From assembly GCA_032717465.1 (NCBI GenBank), contig CM064715.1:34939046-35003045 (forward strand): DNA of 64,000 bases. The letters are read 5' to 3'. Below are positions 11,451-23,922 of the stretch, piece by piece (position 1 is the first letter of the stretch; the number at the start of each line of letters is the position of its first letter). This DNA is from Coenobita brevimanus. Taxonomy: Eukaryota > Arthropoda > Malacostraca > Decapoda > Coenobitidae. The translations under genes were made by a program, and so were the position numbers. The notes under the pieces were generated by a model. The model did no database searches and was not told the DNA's origin. It saw nothing but the letters and a program-made list of their open reading frames with translations.

Positions 11451-12010
11451 TTATAGGACAGAGCAGCACACAAGCCCATCTCTGGCTAAACTCCTTAGGG
11501 GTCATTCCCCCACCCACCTATTATTCCCTTAGAACCTTTTTCATTCCAATGACTCACTTTCCTTCAACGATCTACTTTCCCTCTTGAATCAGTTGTCCAC
11601 CAGGGACCCATGTTTTCCGACAAATTTTTTTCCCATGGACCTATTTTCTGCGTTATGTACCTATTTTACCCATGCACTTACTTTCCCCATGGGCCAGTTT
11701 TACCCCTTGAGCTTATTTCTTACCATGGACTTATTTTTTCCCCATTGGCCTACTTTCACTTCAATTATGTAACTTCTTCCTGGATCTAGTTTCCATATAG
11801 ATTTTTTTTCTCCATGGACCTACTTTATTCATTGCTTAATTTTTCACTATGGACATTTTTTTTTTCCATGGGGACAACAAATTCTCATGAGCCTATTTTG
11901 TCCCATGAACCTACGAGTATTTCGTCCATGGACTTTTTTAATCCTCTGCCACTAAGTTTCAACTTGGACCCACATTTCCCATGAATGTATCCCCCATGGA
12001 CATCTTTTCT
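11451..12010. repeat. Degenerate 18-bp minisatellite, block B2
   Basis: Leader CTCCTTAGGGGTCATTCCCC followed by further diverged 17-19-bp units such as CTTACTTTCCCCATGGGC and CTTATTTCTTACCATGGA. Confidence 0.65.
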
Positions 12011-13079
12011 GCCTGTCTATCTGTCTCTTTCAGTCCCTCTGTCTTGTTTGTCTCTCTGCCTTGATCTGTCTATCTGCTTGCCTTGCTTTTTCTGTCTGTT
12101 CGTCATACTGGCTATCTATCCCTTTTTGGCTGTTCGTGTTATTATAGACTGCAGAGAGATTTCTGTTTCTGAGGGTTTAAATTAAAGGCAAGGACCCAAA
12201 CAAACTTTAGTTACAAAATCTCTACACAACATATCACAGAATTAAGGTTCTTTTATATAATAAACAGGTGCACATGGTACATTCTTAACCTAATTACAGT
12301 TGGGTTCTTTTATATTTTGAACAAGTGCACAGGAGTACACTCCTAGTCTAATTAGAATCACAGACTTAATCAGGATCAATCAGACACTTCAGGTAACAGA
12401 GTATTATACTGGAACAGTTACATTAAAAGCTTGCTGTGTACAAGTTAACAAATACAATTTCTTATCTTACTACTCGACGTCTTGTAGTACTTCTTACACT
12501 ATATCACATAACTAAGCGATTGACTTGGAGACTGGAGTTGAGAATAGTGTCTCATTCACCTCTAGCCCCTCTTGATATATCCACTGGCCTATCTTACAGC
12601 ATCACTATATCTATTTCAACCGGCTCCTAAAAGAGGAGGTCATTACAGGTCATTCTAATAGGTTTGGCCACTGCATTCTATGGGGGCTGTCCTCGTCACT
12701 TGGGATTGGTTCCGCCTCCGTTATTTCCTTGTAATTCAACATAGGATGATCTTCATCTTTGCTGATACGCCATGTTCCAAACCAGGTCGTGGCTGCGACA
12801 AAATTGGTGGTAACTTGAGCCAGGGTCAGCCAAGGTGGGCCACAGCTAAGGACAAAAAACAGTCACTAAGATAGTAACATCTCACCATTTTGGCTTTACA
12901 CAGTCCATCCCCAGATTAGTGGCCAGGTAGCAGCCAGTAACACTAGCCTTCTGAAGAAAGAAATCTACAAGTGGAAATTTGTGTACACCTCACAAGGTTA
13001 CAGCTTAGACAAAGGCTGCCAAAACATTCCTTTCCAAACCTAACATGTCGGACATCCATGGCATACTCTTGGAGGAATA
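12011..13079. other. Non-coding; short tandem duplication, possible decayed LTR region
   Basis: At 12246-12358 an approximately 57-bp unit occurs twice (GGTTCTTTTATAT ... CAGGTGCACA ... CCTAATTA, then GGTTCTTTTATAT ... CAAGTGCACA ... TCTAATTA). The segment lies 3' of the minus-strand gypsy fragment at 13080-15110 and could be its 3' LTR region. I find neither a matching second LTR nor LTR ends. Confidence 0.3.
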
Positions 13080-15110
13080 GAGTTCAGCTGGTTAATCATA
13101 GATTCTTATCTCAAAAATCTGTTAGGAATTGAAGGGGTTGGCGATCTGTATACTGTACACAGTATTAGGGGTTGAACCTGAACCAATACACACAGAGAAA
13201 TATTGGAGGGCAATTATGAGTGCAAAGAATTCATTTTCAATGGTGCAGTAATTCTTCTCAGCATTATTAAACTTTTTGCTAAGGTATCAACAGGTATTTC
13301 AACTCCATGTTCATTATCTTCTAACAGGACTGCAACAGCACTGACACCACACATATCATCAGATAATTTAAAAGGCTTACTGAAATTTGATCTTGGAGCA
13401 CAAGCTAATTAAACATAACGCCTAAATTTCTTCCTTCCGTTCATACTTGACTCCTTTCTTTAACATATCAGTGAGGGTACCCACCATATCAGAGAAACTT
13501 AAGACAAACCTCATATTGTAACCTATCATGCCCAGGAATCTCTGTATTTCCTTTTTGTTCTTAGGCTGCCTGAAGTTAACAATGGCCTCAACATTGGCAT
13601 GACGCGAACTTACTTTACCCAGTTCCACCATGTAACCTAAGTACTGAACCTGGGCCTTTACAAAGTAATACTTCGCTAGATTCATGACAAAGTTAGTAAA
13701 TGAGTCTCAGTAGCATAACATCAAGCTGGATCAAGTGTTCATCACAGTAGTTAGTGAACATAGCCAAATCATCAATGTATGTGACACATCCCTTGGCATC
13801 GCTAACAAGTTTGTTCATTTGCCTCTGAAATGCGGCTGGAGCATTTTTTTTTTACCGTATGGCATGACTGCATTTGTAAGCATGGCCACCAGCCACAAAA
13901 CAGGAAATTTCTTGGCCCCTTTCGGTAAGTGAGCTTACCAATATCCCTTCTGTAAATCAATTTTGGCAATGAACTTTACACTGTCTATATCGTTAGAGCA
14001 ATTATCTACTCTTGGAAATGGGCATGTGTCAGTCTTAGTGCAATCTATGCAAAAACCATAGGACCCATTGGGATTTGAAACTAAGGTGAAAGCACCACTT
14101 GCTTTAGCATGACTCAATCAATCCCTGCTGTAACATATAGGTCAGCTCCTGCTGGATAATGGACTGTTTCTGCACAGCAGAGGGGCTGCGTCAGAGTATA
14201 GAAATCTCCATTATTGACATCGTGCTGTGTTGCATCTGCCAGCCCAGGGGTGTTAAAAAAAAAAAAAAAAAAAAACTTCCCTAAAAGGGTGGTCAGATCA
14301 GCATGTAGTTCAGCAGTTATGTGACAGGGTTTATCAGTTAACTCCATCCACTCCTGGCTCTATCTCCAAATGACAGTCTGATCCAACCTCAAGGTACAAC
14401 CTGGCTCATCCATCATCTAGGCAGCTGACACCACACATGTAGCACTGGGGGGTGGGGGACACATCCTTTCACTGAAGATAACCTACTCCTTCAGCATATT
14501 TACAACTTTCGCACTTTCCTTCTATCTGAGGTCCGAATGACATAATTTACATCACCAACCCTCTTCTCTACTAGACAAGCGTCAGAGAAACTTGCCTGTA
14601 ATGCTATTATGGCTGTCTACGAACAAGGTGCAATACTGGCTCTGTCTTCTGAGTGGAACACTCTACTTCTAATCTGCTTGCTTTTATCACACCAACTTTT
14701 CGACTTCTTTTGAGAGTACTCTAAAATTGCCTTAGCTGCTTCTAAGGGCAGTCTTTCTTAGAAATCTGAGACATAAGTTAGCTAACTAATATGACCATCA
14801 TTACTGGCCCATTGTTCATTAGGAAACTTTAATGGACCTCTCACACCATGACCAATCGTCAACGCAAAAATGATTAAATTCCTGGGCCCTATTACTCCAA
14901 GAATATGCACTGGATGGTCATGGGGGAAAGGAACGTTTTGGCAGATTGCTTGTCTAGGATTTAATTTGCTTGTGTACACAGAAATATCCCTTTGAATTTC
15001 TTTTTTCAAGAAAGGAGGTTTTAACACCTTGCCACAAATCCAGGGAAATGACCGTGTGATATAGACCTTAGACGCAACATATGGCTGACCTAGATTCAAG
15101 TTATCAGTGT
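13080..15110 (-). mobile_element. Old gypsy fragment with integrase-before-RT order
   Basis: Minus-strand decayed polyprotein of a third element of the type seen at 33 and 50 kb. Reading 5' to 3' (high to low coordinate), it shows the end of integrase (near 14800-14870, VRGPLKF), then a GPY/F-like linker with VEKRVGDVNYV and DRRK (near 14530-14570), then reverse transcriptase pieces (FCIDCTKTDTCPFPRV near 14020-14060; KIDLQKGYW near 13940; YLGYM and QRFLGMIGY near 13510-13640), then RNase H (EKNYCTIENEFFAL near 13215-13260). Stops, frameshifts and an A/T homopolymer at 14257-14275 break it. The GPY-like linker upstream of RT implies copia-like domain order. No LTRs were recognised. Confidence 0.7.
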
Positions 15111-15253
15111 TGTCTCAGCTGTGACTCAGTTTAGAAGACGCCCCACCAGATATGGCAAGGGTAAACCCATTTTGAATTACAAGGAGTGAGAGGAACCACA
15201 GCCAACAACAAGTGATGAAGACCACTCCCATAAAATGCAGTATCCTGTCGGAT

Positions 15254-15732
<479 letters not shown>

Positions 15733-15815
<83 letters not shown>
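15733..15815. repeat. (AT)n microsatellite
   Basis: AT run with one C interruption at 15762. Confidence 0.95.
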
Positions 15816-15817
<2 letters not shown>

Positions 15818-16454
15818 GGTGTAACGCGACGTATGACAAAAACTTACACCAATGATCTATCATGCAATTTTGAGTATATTTTGTTCTATAGCATATACTC
15901 TCTGTGACCCCAGTTCAATACCCAGCATTCGGCTATTTAGGTGTAAAAGTTTAGTGGCTGCATAGGTGCTATTGTGCGAGAGCTTCGCAGGGCGACGGGA
16001 GACGAGTATTATTAGTTTATACTGTACTGTACTTAAAAATCCCATATCCCATCAGTACAAACGAGTTTTAAGAAGAAACTTGAAGTCTATTGATTCTTTA
16101 ACATCGTCATGCATTCCTGCAATTCTTTTGCACAAATCGACTGTAAATTAAGGATTAAATTCAAATTTTATGGCTTGCGAGAGAGTAGGGAGGGAGGAGG
16201 GGGGGGGGCTGGTGTGTTGTTGCCAGTTATGTAATGTTTAGTTTGTAGGATATTGCTACGAGCATTATCATAACACACACAGCTCATTCAATGGAAAAAC
16301 GTTATTGTAAAGAGAGATTAGCCTCACTTAAAGTCAGGAAGAATATTATTTATAATAATTTTTCCGCTGCAAGCAAACGTGGCGCGATTGGGTATCTCCA
16401 CGTGTATCCCTCTCTGTAGCACTGGCATTACCATCGCAGAATCCGTATAGATAG

Positions 16455-16459
<5 letters not shown>
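15816..16459. other. Non-coding, nothing recognised
   Basis: Contains a G-rich stretch at 16180-16210. No domain or repeat family identified. Confidence 0.35.

Positions 16460-16523
<64 letters not shown>
16460..16523. repeat. (AT)n microsatellite
   Basis: AT run immediately 5' of hairpin module copy 1. Confidence 0.95.
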
Positions 16524-16525
<2 letters not shown>

Positions 16526-16529
16526 TATA

Positions 16530-17029
16530 TAATTTGTGGTAGGTGGGGGCGCTCACCATCCACTCATTCAATGTAGTGCTGCTCTCGGATGTCGGCCCTT
16601 TCCTCTCCATCCTTCTTTCCTTCCATTTTCTTCTGGCTTTCTTTCCTTCATTCCTTCCTTGTCCTTCTGCCTACGAGTGACTTTACACTCTTCTGTCTTT
16701 CTTTCCTTCGTTCTTTCCACTTCCTTCAGCCTGTGGGTGACTCTACACTGAGTGACAAGCCAAATGGTTTCCTGTGCACCAGGAAACCATTTACTACGCT
16801 ACGTGGTAACCATATGACCAAATTTTGGCGCCCTGATGGTTTAGTGGGTAATTATTGCGCTCCAATCGGATTGAGCCAGTGAAGGTTTATATCCAAGGGA
16901 TGGTTGGGGTTGATTGGTCATGTAATGCCACTCAGGCATGAGTGAGGCTGGTCACTCTCATCTTAAATGTTGGGACCAACTGCCTAGCTCCGGGCTCCTA
17001 CGCTCCTCATGGGGCAATTTAGGATTGGA

Positions 17030-17031
<2 letters not shown>
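16530..17031 (+). mobile_element. Hairpin module copy 1 fused to a tRNA-like SINE
   Basis: Begins GTGGTAGGTGGGGGCGC and CACTCATTCAATGTAGTG, has a pyrimidine-rich insertion (16600-16735), then ACACTGAGTGACAAGCC. A perfect 13-bp hairpin follows at 16762-16792 (AAATGGTTTCCTG, loop TGCAC). A tRNA-like segment comes next: TGGTTTAGTGGGTAATTA (A-box-like, near 16841) and GGTTTATATCC (B-box-like, near 16884). The unit runs to GGATTGGATG and ends at (AT)n. The copy at 61920-62150 has the same order of hairpin then tRNA-like sequence. It is therefore a repeat family and not chance. (AT)n flanks both ends. Confidence 0.6.

Positions 17032-17075
<44 letters not shown>
17032..17075. repeat. (AT)n microsatellite
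   Basis: AT run at the 3' end of the SINE-like unit 16530-17031. Confidence 0.95.
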
Positions 17076-17078
<3 letters not shown>

Positions 17079-18030
17079 ACTGGCGTAGTTACCCCAGTAG
17101 TGAATGAGTGAAATAGAGGATAAGGTGATAATGAAAGGGGAAAGAAGTGAGCCATCAATAACATAAAATCTTTTTCTTATCAGTTTTGCTGCCTGTAAGG
17201 GTAAAATCAAGCGGTCACTTTTGCCTTCTCAACTGATAAGACACCAGATGTTTTTCTTACAAATTACGCAGAAAGTTCCTCTTGTCCTTGAACTGTGGGT
17301 GTGACAATGTGGGAGGAGCAAAGTAGTGATGTTTGCCAATTAGAAGCCTAAATGGCGCTTTCATCACGTTCTTGATGGCACGCAATTGGTTCTGTCTGAA
17401 GTGTATGAGGCCCTCATTGGTAGCAGGTACCTCCATTGTTTCTGTATGGACATAATCAGTACGTGGGACAGCCTAGTGGTTAATTAGCTGAGAAAGGCGG
17501 AGTAAGCTCCTTTATAAGCTCCAGGAAAGTGTGAAGAGACAGATTTTATCTCATTTTGTACACACATCCCTGTACACATTTTGTCATGTGTACACATTTG
17601 TACACATTTACTGTCACGTTACACTTTTGTCACATTGTGTTGCATTTTTCCCCAACACTACTCAGTACGTGACTTTGATTACAAAACACACTGTTTGTGC
17701 ACCATTTCCCATTTTTTATTCACTCCTCCATTTACACTAGTGTGTGATTTATATCAGGATTTAACCTTCGAAGTCTCCACGTTTCCTCGAGCTTTGTGAG
17801 TACTTAGCTTCCACTGAGTGTATTCTGGTTAGGTAAGAAATAACTTGTTTTATATTTGTATCCTGAGGCCTATATGAATCCTCCCTTTTGTAAAACGAAC
17901 CCTGGTTTCTTCTTTGGTTGTGTATGTTATAGTGTACAGTAAAGTTAGGTTAGTTTACTTAAACTTTATCTTATCCCTTTTGGTGATTAATTAAGGGTTA
18001 AGAGTGCACCGTAATATACCCCCCATAACA

Positions 18031-18034
<4 letters not shown>
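17076..18034. other. Non-coding, nothing recognised
   Basis: Contains a cluster of TGTACACA-like words at 17558-17610. No coding or element signal. Confidence 0.35.

Positions 18035-18099
<65 letters not shown>
18035..18099. repeat. (AT)n microsatellite
   Basis: AT run directly 5' of hairpin module copy 2 and the long LINE-B copy. LINE-B also ends in (AT)n at 21332. Confidence 0.95.
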
Positions 18100-18104
<5 letters not shown>

Positions 18105-18215
18105 GTATAGTGGTACCCTGTTTTTAGGGTAGCTTTACATCGAGTGGCAAGCCAAATAATTTCCTGTGTACCAGGAAATCATTTATAGCACAGTGTGGTA
18201 ACCTCATAACCAACC
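18105..18215 (+). repeat. Hairpin module copy 2, upstream of LINE-B
   Basis: Contains CATCGAGTGGCAAGCC, then the inverted repeat AAATAATTTCCTG / CAGGAAATCATTT around loop TGTAC (18163-18193), then GTGGTAACC. Relative to copy 1, one inner G-C stem pair is replaced by A-T with pairing kept, and one outer pair is lost. The module ends about 80 bp before the first LINE-B Met (18294), so it may be LINE-B 5' untranslated or promoter sequence. Confidence 0.6.
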
Positions 18216-21200
18216 GACACGTGTTCCGTACGTGACAGCAAGTGGGTTGGCGGAGGGTTAGTGCTCCTTTCCGAAAAACAACTAAGTAAAAATATGAAGA
18301 AGAAACCTCGGACCAAGACTGACTTAAAGATGACGACTAAGGATCGAACACAGGACATGTTAGGGATGGCGACGTGGAATGAAAGGGGTGCAAATGGTGA
18401 GGTGGAAGAGAGAGATTATCCAAGTGCTTGAGGGTGCGAAAGTGGATGCATGTGGATTAACTGAAACTAAATGGAGTGGTGAGAGTGTGAGAGAATGGGA
18501 GTATGGATGGGGTATATGTGCAGAAGTAGGTGAGAATGAGAGGGCAAAAGAAGGATTGTGTATTGTTGTAACAGATGGAAGGAGAATATAAGAGAGAATG
18601 GATCAGTTGGCTCAAGGATTGTGTGGGTAAGACCAAAAGTTGGACTTCAAATGTGGGCGATTTTTTGCATGTATGCACCATCGCAAGACTGTGCAAGCAG
18701 AGTGAGAGAAGAGTTCTGGACAAATGTGGAAGTGTGCATGGACTAGTTTGAAAGGAATGAGAGAGTGTTTTTGATTGGTGATATGAATGGTAAAGTAGGG
18801 ATTGTGAAGGTGGATGGAGTAGTTGGTGAGTGGGGTGTGCCTGCTGAGATAGCTGAGAATGGCAGTGCTTTTGGACATTTGTGCCGGGAGGGGGTTGGTG
18901 ATAGCCAATACCCTCTTCAGGCACAAAATGATCCATAGGTATATATGGCGAGTGATGAGAAGGGTGGATGGTGAACTGAATGAAAGGAAGGCAATGATTG
19001 ATTATGTGTGTGTGGATGAAAGGATGCGAAGATGTGTAATGGATGCAAGACCATATAGAGGTTGGGGGAGTGGACTTTCTGACCAGCACTTGGTGGTGGT
19101 CAGAATCAAGGTCCAAGTAAAATGGAGAAATAGAAGAAGGGAAGGACGGGAGGAAGGAGTATATGCAAGGAGAATGGATAGGTTACAAGAGGATGAGAAA
19201 AAGGTAGAATATAAGACAGAAGTGGAGGAACGATTGGGTAAATATGAATTGAAGCAGATGGGGGACATGGAAGGTGTGTGGAAGATATTCACAGAAGAAA
19301 TATGTGCAGCTTGTGAGGTGGTATGTGGGGTGAAGAAAAGACGAAAGAGGGTGCAAGGAACAGCATTGTGGAATTAAGAGGTGAGACAGGCTGTGGCACA
19401 AAAGAAAAAAGCATATAGTGAGTGGATGAGAAATAGGGGCATGGAAGAAGCTGAGAGACGGAAGAGAGAGTTATTTGTAGAAAGGAAGAGAGAGGTGAAA
19501 AGATTAGTAAGAGAGAGTAAGAAGCGAGTGGATGAGGAATTTGGAAGGAAGTTGAGTGTCAAGTGGAGGGAATGTAAGAAAATGGAAGGAGATAAAAAGA
19601 GTCAGACAGGGTGGCAGCGAAGTTAGTAGGGGAGTGAAAGATAAAAATGGTAGAATACTAGTTGAGAAGGGAGAAAAAGTGAACAGATGGAGAGAACACT
19701 TTAATGAATAATATTGTTGAACATTGAGAATGAAAGTAATGAGAGTAGAAGTGGCTGGGGAATGCCTGGGAGAAGGAGGGAGGTGAGAAAACAGGAAGAA
19801 ATCAGTAGGACGGAAATTGTGAAAGCAATGAAGAAAGTCAAAATGGGGAAATCCCCAGGAATTGACGGAGTGTACGGCGAAATGCTGAAGCATGGGGGAG
19901 AGATAGTAGTAAAATGGATATTGAAGATGTGCAGATTGGCCTGAGAGGAAGGTAGAGTCCTGGAGGATTAGAAGTCAGGTATAATTATTCCCTTGTACAA
20001 AGGGAAAGAGGAAAAAGAAGTGTGTGGTAATCATAGGGGCATTTGTCTTCTTAGTATAATAGGAAAAGTATACGGTAGACTACTTATTGACAGAGTTGGG
20101 GAAATAGCAGAGAAATTAGTTGGAGAAGAACAGGGAGGCTTTTGGAAGGGAAGAGGTTGTGTAGATCAGATATTCATTCTTAGATCTTTGGTGGAAAAGT
20201 TTCTAGAGAAGGGAAAGAAGTTGTATGCGGTCTTCATGGATTTGGAGAAAGCATATGACGGGGTGGATAGACAAGAATTGTGGAAAGTATTAAGAATATA
20301 TGGAGTAGATGGGAAGTTGCTGAATGCTGTGAAGAATATGTATGAGGGTGCTAAGCCTGCGGTGAGTGTGAATAGTGAACTGAGTGAGTTTTTCTATTTG
20401 AAGGTTGGGTTGAAACTGGGATGTGTCATGTCTCCATGGCTGTTCAATCTGTATATGGATGGGGTTATTAAAGAGATACAAGGTAGGGCAGTGGATGTTG
20501 GAGTGGCCCTAATGAGAGAGGGCAGTGTTTGGAAACTCTCTGCACTGTTGTTTGCAGATGATACTGTGTTGTTAAAGTCAAGACGAAGGGGAGCTGCAAG
20601 GCTTGGTGGATGAATTTTGGAGAGTGTGTAAGAAACGGAATCTAAAGGTGAATGTAGGGAAGAGTAAAGTTATGGTCTTTGAGAGAGGTGAAGTCAGTGA
20701 ATGTACACTGAGGTTGGATGGTGAGGAATTGGAAAATGTGAGTATGTTTAAGTACTTGGGGAGTATGATGAATAAGGATGGAAGTTTGGAGGGTGAAGTG
20801 CTTGAAAGGGTACAACAAGGAAGAAAGGTTGCTGGTTCCTTGAAGGCAGTGATAAGAAACAGGAAAGTGAGCATGGAAGTAAAAAAGTTATTACATGACA
20901 GTATTGTGATACCAACTCTGACGTATAGATGTGAAGCTTGGACGTTGTTGGAAGGACACAAGTCAAGAGTGAGAGCAGTGGAAATGAGTTATATGAGAGG
21001 AGCCTGTGGAGTCACATGGAGAGACAGACTGACAAGGAGCGTTGTGGTGTGGATGTGGATATGGTAGGAAGCGTCAGGAGAAACATATTGAGGTGGTTTG
21101 GCCATGTGGAGAGGATGGAGAATGAGAGACTGACGAGGAGAGTCTATGTGAGTGAGGTGGAGGAGGAGTGAGGGAGGGGAAGGCCAAGGATGATGTGGAG

Positions 21201-21329
21201 GGGTGGAGTGGAGAGGTATATGAGAGAGGGGTGTGTGAATTGGGAGCAGGGCAGTGAAATGGCGGAGGACAGGGTGACTTGGAGGCGATTTGTTTGTGGC
21301 CACCTCGTATAAGGGATTAAAGCGTCTGG

Positions 21330-21331
<2 letters not shown>
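18216..21331 (+). mobile_element. LINE-B, longest copy (non-LTR retrotransposon)
   Basis: An approximately 3.1-kb element running from 5' sequence through endonuclease and RT to the family 3' terminus GGGATTAAAGCGTCTGGCAA, followed by (AT)n. The same terminus ends the copies at 39.8, 61.4 and (minus) 9.84 kb. With hairpin module copy 2, both ends abut AT repeats. GLKLGC (equivalent to GxRQGC) and FADDT suggest an RTE- or L1-like rather than CR1-like RT. The clade is not assigned. Confidence 0.8.
18294..21312 (+). pseudogene. LINE-B ORF: APE endonuclease and reverse transcriptase, broken
   Basis: The frame begins at ATG 18294 and reaches MATWNERG (endonuclease start). It shifts frame near 18379, where GLTETKWSGE follows, then again near 18590 (GDMNGKVG near 18778) and 18850 (DYVCVDE near 19000; GLSDQHLVV near 19076, the SDH-like motif). 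RT motifs are GKSPGIDGVYGEM (19846), GICLLSIIGKVYGR (20038), FMDLEKAYDGVD (20233), MSPWLFNLYMDGV and the catalytic FADDT (20551-20565). A frameshift at about 20575 leads to FKYLGSMM (20747). The C-terminus reads [10 protein letters not shown] (21089) and FVCGHLV, with a stop at 21310-21312. Further in-frame stops lie at 19376-19378 and 19621 onward. At least five lesions, so it is non-functional. Confidence 0.8.
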
Positions 21332-21417
<86 letters not shown>

Positions 21418-21471
21418 ATAAATATATGTATATATATGTGTACTGTATATATGTATATACAGTATTTGTAC

Positions 21472-21552
<81 letters not shown>

Positions 21553-21555
21553 TAT

Positions 21556-21600
<45 letters not shown>

Positions 21601-21669
21601 TATAGATATATATATATAGATATAGATAGATAGATAGATATAGATATAGATAGATAGGTAGATAGATAT
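21332..21669. repeat. Compound (AT)n-(TG)n-(GATA)n microsatellite
   Basis: AT run 21332-21399, TG run 21399-21416, mixed TA/TG, a long AT run from about 21474, then GATATA and GATAGATA units to 21669. It lies between the LINE-B 3' end and the next LINE remnant. Confidence 0.95.
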
Positions 21670-23053
21670 AAAGTGAAAATTTTTAAATCCATGGTCAGAA
21701 CAATTTTAATTTATGAGCATGAGTCATGGTACAGTACAATTGCTTCAGATCAGAAAGTATTAGGATTTAAGAATAAAATACTGAGAAGACAGAGTTACAA
21801 ATGAAAGAGTAAGGGATATTACGAGAGTGGAACCAGTTAATGAATATGTGAGACTGTCTTGCTGGAAGTGGCTGGGGCACATATACAGAAAAGAAGGCAG
21901 TTTAATACAGGATTGTGCCAGAGTGGACTGCTAGAGGAAGACGAGGTAGAGGTAGGCCGAGGGAAACCTGGTTGAGGACAAAGAAAGAGAAGCAGGAGAG
22001 GAGTGTTGGTGGGACCTGATGGAGGTGGTGTCACGGGGTTTTTAAAATAAATGCAAATATTATTTAAATGAAAATAATGTTCAATAATATTTAAGAGCAG
22101 GAACAAGAATTGTCTTCTTACATCAGGCAATGATTACTTTACGCTGGCTTGCTTCGCACGATTCTCTAAGAACGAGAATTTATAAACTTTCTCAACAGTA
22201 CACAGCAGAGACTAATTACTCAATTGCTCTTTATTAGTACTGTTAGCCTCTAGAGAAAGTTACTTCACCCCTGACAATAAATATCTAATACTATTAATGA
22301 TATCAGGTTCTTGCTGATGCTTAAATCCTAGAAGGCACAACGGATTTTAAGCTTAATTCAACAAGACTGGCCTAAGTACCAGTTATGAATAGCAAACGTT
22401 TATGCAAGCTAGGAGCTATAAGGGAATAAGCTTAATTATGGAGAAATGAAACACGAGTTTACATTACATTACGCTTAAGAAAAAGAACTGTTAAATTTAC
22501 TGATTACAAAATAAATTTAACGTTACATTTCAAAAATCAAATTAATGAGATTGCACTCACTCACTCACTCAAGAGCTAAATTCTTACGCCTAGGAAAAAC
22601 ACCTTAACTAAACTCTTAAGTCTGGGAAAACGAAAAGAAATACTGGTCAATGAATGTGGTGTATCACCAACGAAGGGTGGGAGCCTGGAGAACTGTAGTC
22701 TAGTGGAGTCTGGGTGCTAGCTGACCTTTCACTCTCACACTGCTGGAGCACAGAACCTCTCTCCGTCACAACAGACACTTGACTGAATAAACTCGTGGGA
22801 AAAAGGGAGTGCTAGGGGCCGCATTTTTAACGGCTAGAGTGAGCGAAACGCACCCAAAACAAATCGCTCAGCGGAAGCGCTAATGTCTCACACAAAGACG
22901 ATCACTTATGACACTGAAAAATTGATTTGAAAGGACTCCCGCCGATGAGCGGTTAACTGAACGATAAACTGGGATTCCACTTGAGTTCGTGGTTTCCCAC
23001 AAAAGCCAATGGCACTAGCCGACTCGTGACAGGTGGCAAGAGACAAATATTGG

Positions 23054-23055
<2 letters not shown>
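21670..23055 (+). mobile_element. LINE 3' remnant split by a solo LTR
   Basis: The plus strand reads [17 protein letters not shown] (near 21683), ERVRDITRVEPVNEYVR (frameshifted, near 21807), SCWKWLGHI (21858), RGRPRETWL-like (21950-21980) and WWDLMEV (22008). This is the RT C-terminal and Cys-region order of a third LINE family (WLGHxxR ... RGRPRETW). The solo LTR at 22029-23031 interrupts it. After the 5-bp duplication, coding resumes with VARDKYWW (23035-23056) before a (GA)n tract. It is distinct from LINE-B. Confidence 0.7.
22029..23031. mobile_element. Solo LTR, 1003 bp, with 5-bp target-site duplication
   Basis: Begins TGTCACGG and ends CGTGACA, the TG...CA inverted termini of an LTR (TGTCAC / GTGACA). 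The bases GGTGG stand exactly on both sides (22024-22028 and 23032-23036). Nothing in it encodes a protein, and no internal retroelement sequence adjoins it. This is a solo LTR left by LTR-LTR recombination. The family is not otherwise in the window: the LTRs at 33, 38, 50 and 56 kb start TGTTAC and differ. Orientation is unknown. Confidence 0.88.

Positions 23056-23107
<52 letters not shown>
23056..23107. repeat. (GA)n microsatellite
   Basis: GA run of about 26 units following the LINE remnant. Confidence 0.95.
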
Positions 23108-23110
<3 letters not shown>

Positions 23111-23748
23111 AAATCCTTGTTTTTCGTGGCTTGGATGTTCCGCCAAACCTCGCGAACCGTGAAACATCGAATTGTTATGTTAAGAATCAGTGGGAAAAAT
23201 AGAGGAGCGTTCCAGTGGGACATGAATCTACCCAAACAGTCCCTACCCAAAATAAGATGAAGAGGATTTGCTACTGCTAAAACAGCATAACACAATAAAC
23301 ATGTGCCTGAAAAGACATTATAACTGTGATACAGAGCTGCAACGCCAAAAAATCCTTACCAGAAAATTAATAAAGTGAAGACTGGCTTGAGTGGCAAGTG
23401 AAGGTGTGTTAAGAATGGATGGGCTAGTTCCCGACATCACTAACCAAGGAAAAACTTACACTTTTCACCAGATTATTTAATTTTCGATATGAAAGTAGGT
23501 CAACTAAACCACGGTCATATTATGTGCCCTCTTTGTCACTAAAAGGAAAGGAGACATTGTAACAACATTATTTAACTCACTGGTACAAGGAAGAGAGGCT
23601 GTAATATAGTCATATAGAATCAAAAACTGGTGGGCTGAGTCTACCATAAACTCTATTTTACATTCATTTCAGGTATTTGTCCATCAAAACAAAAATAAAT
23701 AGTGTTACAAGAAACATGTAAGAATTTTTTGTTAAGAAATAGTAGCAT
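23108..23748. other. Non-coding, nothing recognised
   Basis: No clear domain or repeat family. Confidence 0.35.
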
Positions 23749-23922
23749 GACACGGCTGAAGATCGTACATTATGATCACAAACAATAACAAACTCACGTG
23801 TGTCTACTGCCCAGCTGGATTTACTGTGTATTCACGACACGGCCGAAAATAGTACGTTACGATCATAAACAATAACAAACTCACGTGTGTCTACTGCCCC
23901 GCTGGACCTGCTGTATAAAGAT
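23749..23922. repeat. Tandem duplication of an approximately 88-bp unit
   Basis: Two adjacent copies begin GACACGGC(T/C)GAA, share AACAATAACAAACTCACGTG and TCTACTGCCC, and differ by about ten substitutions. Confidence 0.8.

Noticed and set aside
18457..19116. A 219-codon minus-strand frame inside LINE-B
   Set aside because: Antisense shadow of the LINE endonuclease; His/Ser/Pro-rich composition from purine-rich sense codons. The same applies to 60449-61030 and 39491-39904.
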